A DNA stretch of 26,846 nt from Candidatus Halomonas stercoripullorum (GTDB lineage: Bacteria; Pseudomonadota; Gammaproteobacteria; Pseudomonadales; Halomonadaceae): assembly GCA_019114645.1 (NCBI GenBank), contig DXFC01000242.1:1-26846 (forward strand), read 5' to 3'. Below the pieces are notes generated by a model. The model did not search any database, had not been told where the DNA came from, and saw only the letters and a program-made list of their open reading frames with translations. Positions within the stretch are counted from its first letter, which is position 1, and each line of letters starts with the position of its first letter. Of this stretch, positions 1-6,902 are shown piece after piece. The position numbers and the translations under genes are program-made.

Positions 1-670
1 CAGCCCAGACGCGATCAATGGCAAGTGGAATACGTACCACCCATTCATTGCCAAGTTGCTCAAGCCGCAGACGATCCTCGCTGGAGATCTGCTGTGCCGC
101 CAGCGAAGCGGCACTCGCCGAGGCGCTACGTGCGCTGAAATGCTGCTCCAACGCATCGAGACAGGCTGCCACAGGACGACCACTCATTTCGCAGCGCACT
201 TCGCTATCGCCGGCCCGCAAGCCCTGGCGCACACTTAACTGGCCCTGGGCCGTTTGCAGCACTACACGGCTGTCATCACTGGCTTGCACTTGCAGGCCAT
301 GCGAGCGGGCAAATTCCTGCAACTGCGGCCACACCATCCCGGGATCACTGCCAATTACCAGCCAGCGGTCGTTACCAATCTCGCGCCGCTCAACAAAGTC
401 GCGTTCTACGGTACTGCCTGACCCCAGGCGGGACGGCGCCGGGGCACGAAAACGCTTGTCACTGGTACGTAAGCTACCCTGCGCTTCTGGCACCGGCATG
501 ATGTCCCGATATCGCTGTTCATTGCGGCTCTCCGGTAGTATCAGGGGAGCACTGCGCTCGGCATTTATATAATCGGCATTGCGGTCATCATAGAAGCCTT
601 CACGGGCACAACCCGCCGTAGCCAGAGCGGTGATCGCCACCAGCGGCATCCATTTCAGCGCAGAGTTCAT
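1..670 (-). CDS. bamC: BamC outer-membrane assembly lipoprotein (3' end cut off)
   Basis: This is a lipoprotein of the Bam complex, which inserts beta-barrel proteins into the outer membrane. Only the first 223 codons or so are present; the C-terminal part lies outside the window. The start ATG at 670 follows AAGGTG. A short hydrophobic signal ends in a lipobox LATAGC with the acylated cysteine at residue 21. The segment after it (YINAERSAPLILPE) resembles the conserved N-terminal region of BamC that contacts BamD. The gene lies 54 bases downstream of dapA on the same strand, the same order as dapA-bamC (nlpB) in E. coli and Pseudomonas, so the two are probably cotranscribed. Identification rests on that order plus the lipobox and the N-terminal motif; sequence similarity in the rest of BamC is usually low. 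Confidence 0.85.
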   Translation of the reverse strand, partial: MNSALKWMPLVAITALATAGCAREGFYDDRNADYINAERSAPLILPESRNEQRYRDIMPVPEAQGSLRTSDKRFRAPAPSRLGSGSTVERDFVERREIGNDRWLVIGSDPGMVWPQLQEFARSHGLQVQASDDSRVVLQTAQGQLSVRQGLRAGDSEVRCEMSGRPVAACLDALEQHFSARSASASAASLAAQQISSEDRLRLEQLGNEWVVRIPLAIDRVWA

Positions 671-724
671 GCATTCACCTTGCAGTCAGGTTATCAGGTC
701 AGCGTTGAGCCGTGAGTGAGCGCA

Positions 725-1609
725 TCAGTTGTCGATCACGCCAGCTAATTGCAGAGCTTCATCCACGGTGGCGTGGTACTTGCCTGAGAGCCAGGTGAGC
801 GGCAAGCGAATGCCCTGCTCAATCATGCCCATGCGGTGCAAGGCCCATTTAACGGGGATGGGGTTGGACTCGATACCCAGGTGAGTATGCAGCGGCATCA
901 GTCGCGTATTGATCTGGTGTGCACGGTCAACCTCTCCCGCGACAGAAGCAGCACACAGCTCGTGCATCGCCTTGGGTGCCACGTTGGCGGTCACCGAAAT
1001 ATCGCCGTGGCCACCCATCAACATGAATTCACAAGCGGTGCCATCATCACCCGAGTAGAGCATGAAACCGCTGCCCTTGAGCCGCGCGATCAACTCTTCC
1101 GCGCGCTCAAGGTTGCCGGTGGCATCCTTGAGCCCGACGATATTATCCACCTCGGCCAGGCGCAGAACGGTTTCGTTATAGAGATCCGAGCAGGTACGGC
1201 CAGGCACGTTGTAGAGGATCACCGGCAGGCGGCTACCTTCCGCCACCGCCTTGAAGTGGCGATACAGCCCTTCCTGGGTGGGCTTGTTGTAGTAGGGACA
1301 TACCGAAAGACAGTAATCGGCCCCCACCTCGCTGGCGTAACGTGCCAGCTCTACCGCTTCGGACGTTGCATTGGCACCGGTGCCGGCAATGACGGGAATC
1401 CGCCCGTTGACCTCTTCCACTACCGCACGAATCACATCGAAATGCTCGGCAAACGACATGGTGGTGGGCTCGCCGGTGGTCCCGGCAGCCACGATGCCGT
1501 CGGTACCGCTCTCCAGATGGAAGTTCACCAGGCGGCGCAGCGCCTCCCAGTCAATATCGCCATTGACCTTCATCGGCGTCGCCAGGGCGACGATACTGCC
1601 AGTGATCAT
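725..1609 (-). CDS. dapA: 4-hydroxy-tetrahydrodipicolinate synthase
   Basis: This cytoplasmic enzyme condenses pyruvate with aspartate semialdehyde, the first committed step to diaminopimelate and lysine. The 294-residue protein is collinear with E. coli DapA. The Schiff-base lysine is K161 (in GLKDATGNL), the catalytic tyrosine Y133 and the substrate arginine R138 (in YNVPGRT), and the catalytic threonine T44 (in AGTTGE), all at the E. coli positions. I chose the ATG at 1609 (MITGSIVALATP) because AGGA lies 8 bases upstream; a GTG at 1615 would add two residues but sits too close to the same ribosome site. bamC follows 54 bases downstream. The gene is divergent from bcp across about 200 bases. 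gcvR, which sits between dapA and bcp in E. coli, is absent here. Confidence 0.97.
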   Translation of the reverse strand: MITGSIVALATPMKVNGDIDWEALRRLVNFHLESGTDGIVAAGTTGEPTTMSFAEHFDVIRAVVEEVNGRIPVIAGTGANATSEAVELARYASEVGADYCLSVCPYYNKPTQEGLYRHFKAVAEGSRLPVILYNVPGRTCSDLYNETVLRLAEVDNIVGLKDATGNLERAEELIARLKGSGFMLYSGDDGTACEFMLMGGHGDISVTANVAPKAMHELCAASVAGEVDRAHQINTRLMPLHTHLGIESNPIPVKWALHRMGMIEQGIRLPLTWLSGKYHATVDEALQLAGVIDN

Positions 1610-1716
1610 CCTCACATTCCTCTACGTAATTCGTGCCTTGTAACCCACGCACGCTGCAGCAGGCGGTGCAAATGTCGAGCCTACCAGCAAAGGGTAAATG
1701 GTACTCAGGCCAAACA

Positions 1717-1752
1717 GAGCTGTACAGCACCTCTGATGCTCTTTGACAGCTC
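1717..1752. repeat. Palindrome and inverted repeat upstream of the bcp promoter
   Basis: GCTGTACAGC (1719-1728) is a perfect 10-bp palindrome. In addition GAGCTGT at 1717-1723 is repeated inverted as ACAGCTC at 1746-1752, overlapping the predicted bcp -35 box. Either could be a regulator site for bcp or dapA. No regulator is recognised from the motif. Confidence 0.3.
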
Positions 1753-1771
1753 CGCTTGCCCTGCGTGTAAT
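1743..1771 (+). promoter_or_regulatory. Sigma-70 promoter for bcp
   Basis: A perfect -35 box TTGACA (1743-1748) is followed by a 17-base spacer and a -10 box TGTAAT (1766-1771, five of six consensus bases). The expected transcription start near 1778 gives a leader of about 35 bases before the bcp ATG, with AGGAG between them. This is one of the best promoter matches in the window. Confidence 0.65.
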
Positions 1772-1812
1772 GTTATCCGTTCATTTCCACGGTCCACCAT
1801 CAGGAGCCTTGC

Positions 1813-2289
1813 ATGTCCGTCGTTATCGGCCAACCCATACCCGACTTCACGGTAACCGCTACCAGCAATACCACGATCTCGCTTGCCGACCTCAAAGGCC
1901 GCCAGGTCGTGATCTTTTTCTACCCCAAGGCCAGCACTCCCGGCTGCACTACCGAGGGTGGCGATTTTCGCGACCGCAAGGATGAGTTCGAAGCCGCCAA
2001 TACGGTCATTCTCGGCGCCTCACGTGACGGTATTCGCGCCCAGGAAAACTTCAAGGCCAAGCAGGCGTTCAACTTCGAGCTGATCTCCGACAAGGAAGAG
2101 TCGTTCTGCAAGCTGTTCGATGTGATCAAGCTGAAAAAGCTCTACGGCAAAGAACACTTCGGCATCGAACGCAGCACCTTCCTGATTGACAGCAACGGCA
2201 ACCTTGCTCGTGAATGGCGTGGGGTCAAGGTCAAGGGACACGCCCAAGAAGTTCTTGAAGCCGCACAGAGTTTGCATGACGCCAGCTAA
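1813..2289 (+). CDS. bcp: Thioredoxin-dependent peroxiredoxin, BCP/PrxQ type
   Basis: This cytoplasmic thiol peroxidase reduces hydrogen peroxide and organic hydroperoxides. The 158-residue protein has the PrxQ fold with the peroxidatic cysteine C45 in the motif KASTPGCTTE. The resolving cysteine found at position 50 in E. coli Bcp (TPGCTVQAC) is replaced by glycine. The only other cysteine is C99 (ESFCKLF), at the same place as a second cysteine in E. coli. The enzyme may therefore work by a 1-Cys mechanism or use C99. The start ATG follows AGGAG. A strong sigma-70 promoter lies just upstream, so the gene is probably transcribed alone. It converges on perM. Confidence 0.93.
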   Translation: MSVVIGQPIPDFTVTATSNTTISLADLKGRQVVIFFYPKASTPGCTTEGGDFRDRKDEFEAANTVILGASRDGIRAQENFKAKQAFNFELISDKEESFCKLFDVIKLKKLYGKEHFGIERSTFLIDSNGNLAREWRGVKVKGHAQEVLEAAQSLHDAS

Positions 2290-2296
2290 TGCCCGA

Positions 2297-2326
2297 ACGC
2301 TCCCCTGCATCAACGCAGCGGAGCGT
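2297..2326. terminator. Possible shared terminator hairpin between bcp and perM
   Basis: ACGCTCC (2297-2303) and GGAGCGT (2320-2326) are perfect 7-bp arms, and TGC/GCA pairs within the loop. The hairpin fills the 40-base gap between two convergent genes. Neither strand has a good T tract, so it may only stabilise 3' ends. Confidence 0.35.
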
Positions 2327-2329
2327 CAC

Positions 2330-3442
2330 TTACTCTTCTGTCTGTTTCTGCGCATCATTCGGTAACGCTTCAACTGCATGCCATTGTCGCGTGCCCCGCG
2401 GCCAGGCAACGACCAGCGCTTTCAGCAAAGTCGCCAGAGGTATGGCGAAGAAAATTCCCCAGAACCCCCAGATACCCCCAAAGAAAAGCACCGCCACAAT
2501 GATCGACACCGGATGAATATTGTTCGTTTCCGAGAACAGAATGGGAGCCAATACATTGCCATCCAACGCCTGAAGCACACCATAGGCCATCAGCACATAG
2601 AGAAATTCGTTGCTCATGCCGAAATGAAAACCCGCTACCGCCGCGACTGGCAACGTACCGACTGCTGCCCCGATGTAAGGCACCAGAACCGAAAGCCCTA
2701 TCGCGACGCCGAGCAGTGCCGAATAAGGCAGCCCGAAAAGCGCAAACGTCACAAAGGCGACAACCCCCACGATGACGATCTCGATACACTTGCCACGCAC
2801 ATAATTGGCAATCTGGTCATCCATTTCACTCCAGATGCGGCTCATCAACAGACGCTGCCGCGGTAGCAACGACAGCGTAAAGGCCACCAGTTGCTCGCGA
2901 TCCTTGAGCATAAAAAAGACCAGAATCGGCACCAGAACCAAATAGATGATCAGCGACATTATGTTGCTCAATGAGGCCAGCGAGAGCGTCAACGCACGTT
3001 GACCGAACTGGGTCAACTCGCGTCCGGCCATACCGATCCAGCTCTGAATTTGGTCGGGGGTGACCAATTGCGGATAGCGCTCTTGTAATCCATCAAGCAT
3101 TTGTTGACCACTGGCAAACATGCGCGGTATTTCCTGCACCAGCCCCACCATCTGATTCCAGATCAGGGGCAAAAGCACGAGGGCCAGCGCCAGGAAGACG
3201 CCGACAAAAGCCAGAAATATCACACAGACCGACAGCAAGTGCGGCACGCCGCGCCGCGTCAGGGCGTTAACCCCACCCTGCAGCAGAAAGGCCACTACCA
3301 GAGCGGTAAGAAACGGTGCCAGCATGCGTCCGAACAGAATGACTGCAGTGAAGCCAAGCACTAGCAGCAACAGCAAACTCACCGCTTCCTCATCAGGGAA
3401 GTAGTGCTCGACCCAGTTCTTGAACATTTCACGTAACGTCAT
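2330..3442 (-). CDS. perM: PerM / AI-2E family membrane transporter
   Basis: This inner-membrane protein of the AI-2E transporter family (PerM/TqsA/YdiK) has 370 residues. It has paired hydrophobic helices near the N terminus (about residues 20-100), a hydrophilic amphipathic stretch (about 100-155), then further helices, giving about eight in all. Family-typical text includes VPILVFFMLKDRE, LPYSALLGVAIGL, VPYIGAAVGTLP and LAPILFSETNNIHPVSIIV. Known relatives export AI-2 or act as Na+/H+ antiporters in halophiles; the substrate here cannot be read from sequence. The start ATG overlaps the tusA stop in an ATGA arrangement, so the two genes are translationally coupled. The same order bepA, tusA, perM, bcp occurs in Pseudomonas. 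Confidence 0.88.
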   Translation of the reverse strand: MTLREMFKNWVEHYFPDEEAVSLLLLLVLGFTAVILFGRMLAPFLTALVVAFLLQGGVNALTRRGVPHLLSVCVIFLAFVGVFLALALVLLPLIWNQMVGLVQEIPRMFASGQQMLDGLQERYPQLVTPDQIQSWIGMAGRELTQFGQRALTLSLASLSNIMSLIIYLVLVPILVFFMLKDREQLVAFTLSLLPRQRLLMSRIWSEMDDQIANYVRGKCIEIVIVGVVAFVTFALFGLPYSALLGVAIGLSVLVPYIGAAVGTLPVAAVAGFHFGMSNEFLYVLMAYGVLQALDGNVLAPILFSETNNIHPVSIIVAVLFFGGIWGFWGIFFAIPLATLLKALVVAWPRGTRQWHAVEALPNDAQKQTEE

Positions 3443-3681
3443 GCCCCAGGCTCCCCGCCCTTGCGTAGCCAGTAGTGGTAAGCTTCACCACGCTCTTCCC
3501 GCGCCAGCAGCACATGTATGCTGTGCTCGGCAAAGACTTCAAAATCCCGCCAGGAGCCAGCATCGGTCGCTACCACTTCCAACACCTGACCCACATCAAG
3601 ACCCGCCAGCGCCTGTTTGGCTTTCAACAAGGGCAATGGGCAGGGTAGACCACAAACATCAAGGTATTCGTCGGGTTGCAC
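3439..3681 (-). CDS. TusA-family sulfur carrier protein
   Basis: This small protein (80 residues with the start chosen here) has the TusA/SirA signature LDVCGLPCPLPLLKAK. The CPxP cysteine is the persulfide-carrying residue. Relatives deliver sulfur for tRNA thiolation or molybdenum-cofactor synthesis. I chose the GTG at 3681 because GGAGGTGA, an almost perfect Shine-Dalgarno, lies seven bases upstream, and this gives the normal family length. An ATG at 3729 would add 16 atypical residues and would bury that site inside the coding region. The stop overlaps the perM start. The order bepA/tusA-like/perM matches Pseudomonas, where the homologue is linked to molybdoenzyme maturation. It could be the true TusA or that paralogue; the sequence alone does not say. 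Confidence 0.88.
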   Translation of the reverse strand: MQPDEYLDVCGLPCPLPLLKAKQALAGLDVGQVLEVVATDAGSWRDFEVFAEHSIHVLLAREERGEAYHYWLRKGGEPGA

Positions 3682-3688
3682 AGCCAAA

Positions 3689-3696
3689 TCACCTCC
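3689..3696 (-). promoter_or_regulatory. Strong ribosome binding site setting the tusA GTG start
   Basis: The minus strand reads GGAGGTGA here, eight matches to the 16S rRNA tail, seven bases before the GTG at 3681. It decides the start codon of the TusA-like gene. Confidence 0.7.
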
Positions 3697-3833
3697 GGGA
3701 AAGTCGCTCACGACTGAGCAGTATTGCATGATTGCTTGCAGTCCAACGCAAAACCCGTGAGATTTAAAGGCACTTAGCGAGTCGAATCAATGTCGAACAG
3801 TCAACGTCACCGTTTCGAATGGGACAGGCACAG

Positions 3834-5291
3834 ATGCTGCGCACACTCCGAACCTGCCTGACGACTGGCGCCATGGGGCTGACCCTGGCGCTGGCCGTCC
3901 TTGCTCCGGCGAATGCCGTGGATGATTACGGCTTGCCCAGCCTGACTGGCGACCATCAAACCATGAGTGGCGAAGAATATCGCCTGGGGCGAGCCTGGCT
4001 ACGCCAATTTCGTGCCCAGGTCCCGCTCTGGGACGACCCCATCAGCCAGGCCTATGTGGAATCCCTGATGAACCGCCTGCTGCCTCACAGCGGGCTTGGC
4101 AACATGCCCACCATCGTCACCCTGGTTGACAATCGTGCCCTTAACGCCTTTGCCGTCCCCGGCGGGGTTATTGGACTCAACGTCGGCCTGTTCACTTTTG
4201 CTGAAGAAGAGGATGCGGTCGTCTCGGTGGTGGCTCACGAACTGGGACACCTCTCGCAGCGCCACTATGCCCGTGGCCGGGCCCGTGCCGAGCAGACCCA
4301 GATGCCCACCATGGCCGCCATGCTCGCCGGCATGCTAATCGCCGCTGCCGGCGGCGGCGATGCCGGTATCGCCGCCGCCATGGGCTCGCAGGCTGCGTTC
4401 ATTCAGGATCAACTGACTTACTCACGTCGCTTCGAGCAGGAAGCCGACCGCCTCGGCCTGCAAATCATGACCCAGGCCGGTTTTGACCCCGGCGCCATGG
4501 CGCGGATGTTTCACGCCATGCAGCGCCAGGTCAGCCTGCAGGGCGGTAATCCGCCGGAGTTTCTGCTCACCCACCCGATGACCGAGGGCCGCATCAATGA
4601 TGCCGAAGCGCGCGCGGCGCAACTGACGCCCGCTCCCCCGCGTGAGGTGGATGATCCCAGCTATCACATGATTCGCGCCCGGGCGCTGCTCCAGGTGCAT
4701 CAACGCGACCCGCAGCAGGCGGCTACCCGCTTGGCACAGGATCAGGCGCCTGACGTCGCCAAGCGCTATCTCGACGCGCTGATCGCGGCCTACCGTGGCC
4801 AGACCGACGCCGCCTTGAATCAGCTCGACGCTGTGGCCCGGGAACTGCCCGACCTGGCCATCCTGCCGGACAGCGCTGCCGAGGTGGCGTTCAAGGCCGG
4901 TCGTTATGACGATGCCATCGAGCGCAGTCGGCGCGTGTTACGCTTGATGCCAGGGCACATGCCGGCCACACGCATCCTGGGCGAGGCCTTGTTACAGCGT
5001 GATCCCGACGCGGCCTACCGCATCCTGCGGGAGCTTGCCGAGCAGCGTCCGGAAGATCCACAGGTTTTCACCCTGCTTGCCGCAGCAGCGGGACGCAGTG
5101 GACGTGAAGCCTGGGGGCACCTGGCCCGAGCCGAGCAGATGCAGCTCACCGGCGACATCCAGCGAGCCATTCGCCAGCTTGATGTGGCCCGCCAAGTGGC
5201 CGAACAGAGTGGTGACAGCAACGCGGCGGCGCGCATCGAGCAGCGCCGCGAAGCGTTTATTGGCTATCGGGAAACTATGGAGCAGTTCTAG
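3834..5291 (+). CDS. bepA: BepA-type periplasmic M48 metalloprotease with TPR domain
   Basis: This is a periplasmic chaperone and zinc protease that helps assemble, or degrades, outer-membrane proteins such as LptD and BamA. The 485-residue protein has a signal peptide cleaved near ANA (residue 28), an M48 domain with HELGH (H135, E136, H139), the glutamate region FEQEADRLG (201-203) and a further likely zinc ligand in LLTHPMTEGR (H247). A helical TPR region fills about residues 265-485. Length and layout match E. coli BepA (487 residues). I chose the ATG at 3834 (MLRTLRT) because it aligns with the E. coli start; an ATG at 3819 would add five residues and has no ribosome site. It is divergent from tusA and convergent with nadA. 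Confidence 0.94.
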   Translation: MLRTLRTCLTTGAMGLTLALAVLAPANAVDDYGLPSLTGDHQTMSGEEYRLGRAWLRQFRAQVPLWDDPISQAYVESLMNRLLPHSGLGNMPTIVTLVDNRALNAFAVPGGVIGLNVGLFTFAEEEDAVVSVVAHELGHLSQRHYARGRARAEQTQMPTMAAMLAGMLIAAAGGGDAGIAAAMGSQAAFIQDQLTYSRRFEQEADRLGLQIMTQAGFDPGAMARMFHAMQRQVSLQGGNPPEFLLTHPMTEGRINDAEARAAQLTPAPPREVDDPSYHMIRARALLQVHQRDPQQAATRLAQDQAPDVAKRYLDALIAAYRGQTDAALNQLDAVARELPDLAILPDSAAEVAFKAGRYDDAIERSRRVLRLMPGHMPATRILGEALLQRDPDAAYRILRELAEQRPEDPQVFTLLAAAAGRSGREAWGHLARAEQMQLTGDIQRAIRQLDVARQVAEQSGDSNAAARIEQRREAFIGYRETMEQF

Positions 5292-5312
5292 GCACCACAG
5301 CATTGTGGTGCC
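5291..5312. terminator. Hairpin between convergent bepA and nadA
   Basis: GGCACCACA (5291-5299) and TGTGGTGCC (5304-5312) form a perfect 9-bp stem with a GCAT loop, beginning in the bepA stop codon. It probably marks 3' ends for both converging genes. There is no clear T tract on either side, so factor-independent termination is uncertain. Confidence 0.5.
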
Positions 5313-5327
5313 TACGCGAGCCCAAGG

Positions 5328-6359
5328 CTATTTCTGGAAGTTGAGCATGCGCTCCAGGGGCTTGAGCGCCCGGGCACGCAGCCCGGCATCCACAAACACC
5401 TCTCCGCTGCCGTTGCGCAGCGCCTCAGCCAGATTATCCAGCTCGTTCATGGCCATCCATGGACAGTGAGCACAGCTCTTGCAGGTCGCACCGTTACCGG
5501 CAGTGGGTGCCTCGAACAGGGTCTTGTCGGGCACCACCTGTTGCATCTTGTAGAAAATACCGCGGTCGGTGGCGACGATCAGTTTGTTGTGTGGTAGCTC
5601 CTGGGCCGCCTTGATCAATTGCGACGTGGAACCGGCCACATCGGCTAGCGCCACCACTGAAGCCGGCGACTCCGGATGCACCAGTACCGCCGCATCGGGA
5701 TGGAGTGCCTTGAGGTCCTCGATGCCTTTGGCCTTGAACTCTTCATGGACAATGCAGGCACCGTCCCAGAGCAGCATGTCGGCACCGGTCTGGCGCTGAA
5801 TGTAGTCGCCCAGGTGCTTGTCCGGGGCCCACAGGATCTTTTCACCACGCGCCTGGAGGTGCTCAATGACATCCACGGCTATGGAGGAAGTCACTACCCA
5901 GTCGGCACGGGCCTTTACGGCTGCCGACGTATTGGCGTAAACCACCACGGTGCGGTCAGGGTGCTGATCGCAGAAAGCACTGAAGGCATCCGCAGGACAA
6001 CAGGTATCGAGTGAACAGGTCGCTTCCAGCGTCGGCATCAGCACACGCTTTTCGGGTGAAAGGATTTTGGCCGTCTCACCCATGAAACGCACCCCTGCCA
6101 CGACCAGGGTATCGGCATCATGGCGGGCACCAAAGCGGGCCATCTCCAGTGAATCAGACACACAGCCGCCGCTCTCTTCGGCCAGCCGCTGGATAGCGTC
6201 ATCGGTATAGTAGTGTGCCACCAGCACCGCATTATGCTGCTCAAGCAAACGCTTGATCTCCTCCATACGCGCTTCATCCTGCGCCGGAGTACGGGTGGGG
6301 CAATAGACGCGTGCGAGGTGTTCACGTACCTCGCCACGGGGTGGGGTCATAATCGTCAT
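5328..6359 (-). CDS. nadA: Quinolinate synthase NadA (iron-sulfur)
   Basis: This cytoplasmic 4Fe-4S enzyme condenses iminoaspartate with dihydroxyacetone phosphate to quinolinate in de novo NAD synthesis. Cluster cysteines are visible in EATCSLDTCC, WDGACIVHEEF and CKSCAHCPWMAMN. The motifs AHYY, GGCVSDSLEMARFG and GVRFMGETAKIL are typical of the NadA group found in proteobacteria. The start is not certain. The frame is open to 6488, but similarity begins after MTIMTPP, so I used the ATG at 6359 (343 residues); the ATG at 6350 is an alternative. Neither has a strong ribosome site. The gene lies downstream of tRNA-Lys genes on the same strand, separated from them by a terminator, and converges on bepA, the same neighbourhood as in Pseudomonas. 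Confidence 0.94.
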   Translation of the reverse strand: MTIMTPPRGEVREHLARVYCPTRTPAQDEARMEEIKRLLEQHNAVLVAHYYTDDAIQRLAEESGGCVSDSLEMARFGARHDADTLVVAGVRFMGETAKILSPEKRVLMPTLEATCSLDTCCPADAFSAFCDQHPDRTVVVYANTSAAVKARADWVVTSSIAVDVIEHLQARGEKILWAPDKHLGDYIQRQTGADMLLWDGACIVHEEFKAKGIEDLKALHPDAAVLVHPESPASVVALADVAGSTSQLIKAAQELPHNKLIVATDRGIFYKMQQVVPDKTLFEAPTAGNGATCKSCAHCPWMAMNELDNLAEALRNGSGEVFVDAGLRARALKPLERMLNFQK

Positions 6360-6600
6360 CGTGTCTACCACTGTGACTGGCAGGGACTCCCCCTGCAGGT
6401 ATGGGAACATCGTGGACCGTACGCTCCGTACGCACGATGCGCCTGGGGTCAACGTCGCGTCTCTCGCCACCTCGACCCAAGCCACCATTTTACACCATAT
6501 TCACGTACCATGCGCCAACCCGGCAACTGCTTGATCGCCAGTGGTCAACATCGTCACCTGGTGCCGGCATGCCGGCGTCGATCAACATAGACCAGGAAGA
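6360..6600 (-). promoter_or_regulatory. Upstream region of nadA with a small dyad and a weak promoter candidate
   Basis: No gene is seen in these 241 bases. On the minus strand a TTGGCG (6518-6513) with TGTAAA (6494-6489) at 18-base spacing is a weak sigma-70 candidate. Between it and the nadA start lies CGTACG-CTC-CGTACG (6418-6432), a perfect 6-bp dyad that could be an operator or a short leader hairpin. If that promoter is right, the leader is about 120 bases long. Confidence 0.3.
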
Positions 6601-6635
6601 AACAAGAAAAGCGCCATAGAGGCGCTTTTCTTGTT
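6601..6635 (-). terminator. Strong terminator after the tRNA-Lys pair
   Basis: Perfect 15-bp arms (6601-6615 and 6621-6635) flank a 5-base loop. On the minus strand the stem has a GC core GCGCC/GGCGC followed by TTTTCTTGTTTC. It lies seven bases past the CCA end of the second tRNA-Lys and is symmetrical enough to work in both directions. Confidence 0.85.
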
Positions 6636-6641
6636 GAAAAA

Positions 6642-6716
6642 TGGTGGGTCGTGTAGGGGTCGAACCTACGACCAATTGGTTAAAAGCCAACTGCTCTACC
6701 ACTGAGCTAACGACCC
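6642..6716 (-). tRNA. tRNA-Lys (anticodon UUU), promoter-distal copy
   Basis: The 75-base gene reads GGGTCGT in the 5' acceptor arm and ACGACCC in the 3' arm, followed by an encoded ACCA end. The anticodon loop is CTTTTAA between GTTGG and CCAAT, giving anticodon UUU for lysine. The T arm contains GGTTCGAACCC. It is identical over its whole length to the copy 30 bases upstream. It is followed by the strong terminator at 6601-6635. Confidence 0.97.
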
Positions 6717-6746
6717 AAGGCTCGTAAACAAGCCGGCAGGTTCGGA

Positions 6747-6821
6747 TGGTGGGTCGTGTAGGGGTCGAACCTACGACCAATTGGTTAAAAGCCAACTGCT
6801 CTACCACTGAGCTAACGACCC
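6747..6821 (-). tRNA. tRNA-Lys (anticodon UUU), promoter-proximal copy
   Basis: This copy is identical to the tRNA-Lys at 6642-6716, including the encoded CCA. The repeat unit is 77 bases (6746-6822 and 6641-6717). Its precursor is unusual: the leader GTTCGGAT (6829-6822 on the minus strand) can pair with the trailer ATCCGAAC (ending at 6740), extending the acceptor stem by about eight base pairs around the CCA. The two genes are probably transcribed together from the promoter at 6838-6866. Confidence 0.97.
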
Positions 6822-6837
6822 ATCCGAACGGGTGCAG

Positions 6838-6866
6838 ATATTACTGATTGTGCCTGCGCATGGCAA
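6838..6866 (-). promoter_or_regulatory. Sigma-70 promoter of the tRNA-Lys operon
   Basis: On the minus strand a -35 box TTGCCA (6866-6861), a spacer of exactly 17 bases and a -10 box TAATAT (6843-6838) are followed by the GC-rich CTGCACCCG. A GC-rich discriminator is characteristic of stable-RNA promoters under stringent control. The tRNA begins 16 bases past the -10 box. Confidence 0.75.
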
Positions 6867-6902
6867 GGGTTTTTTGACTTTCGTCTGTCACCCCGCCTGG
6901 AG

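Noticed and set aside
836..1855. A 339-codon open frame antisense to dapA
   Set aside because: DapA on the other strand is unmistakable, with all catalytic residues in place; the antisense frame has no family features.
6490..6807. A 105-codon open frame on the minus strand with an internal amino-acid repeat
   Set aside because: It is a read-through of the two identical tRNA-Lys genes; the repeated peptide comes from the tRNA sequence.
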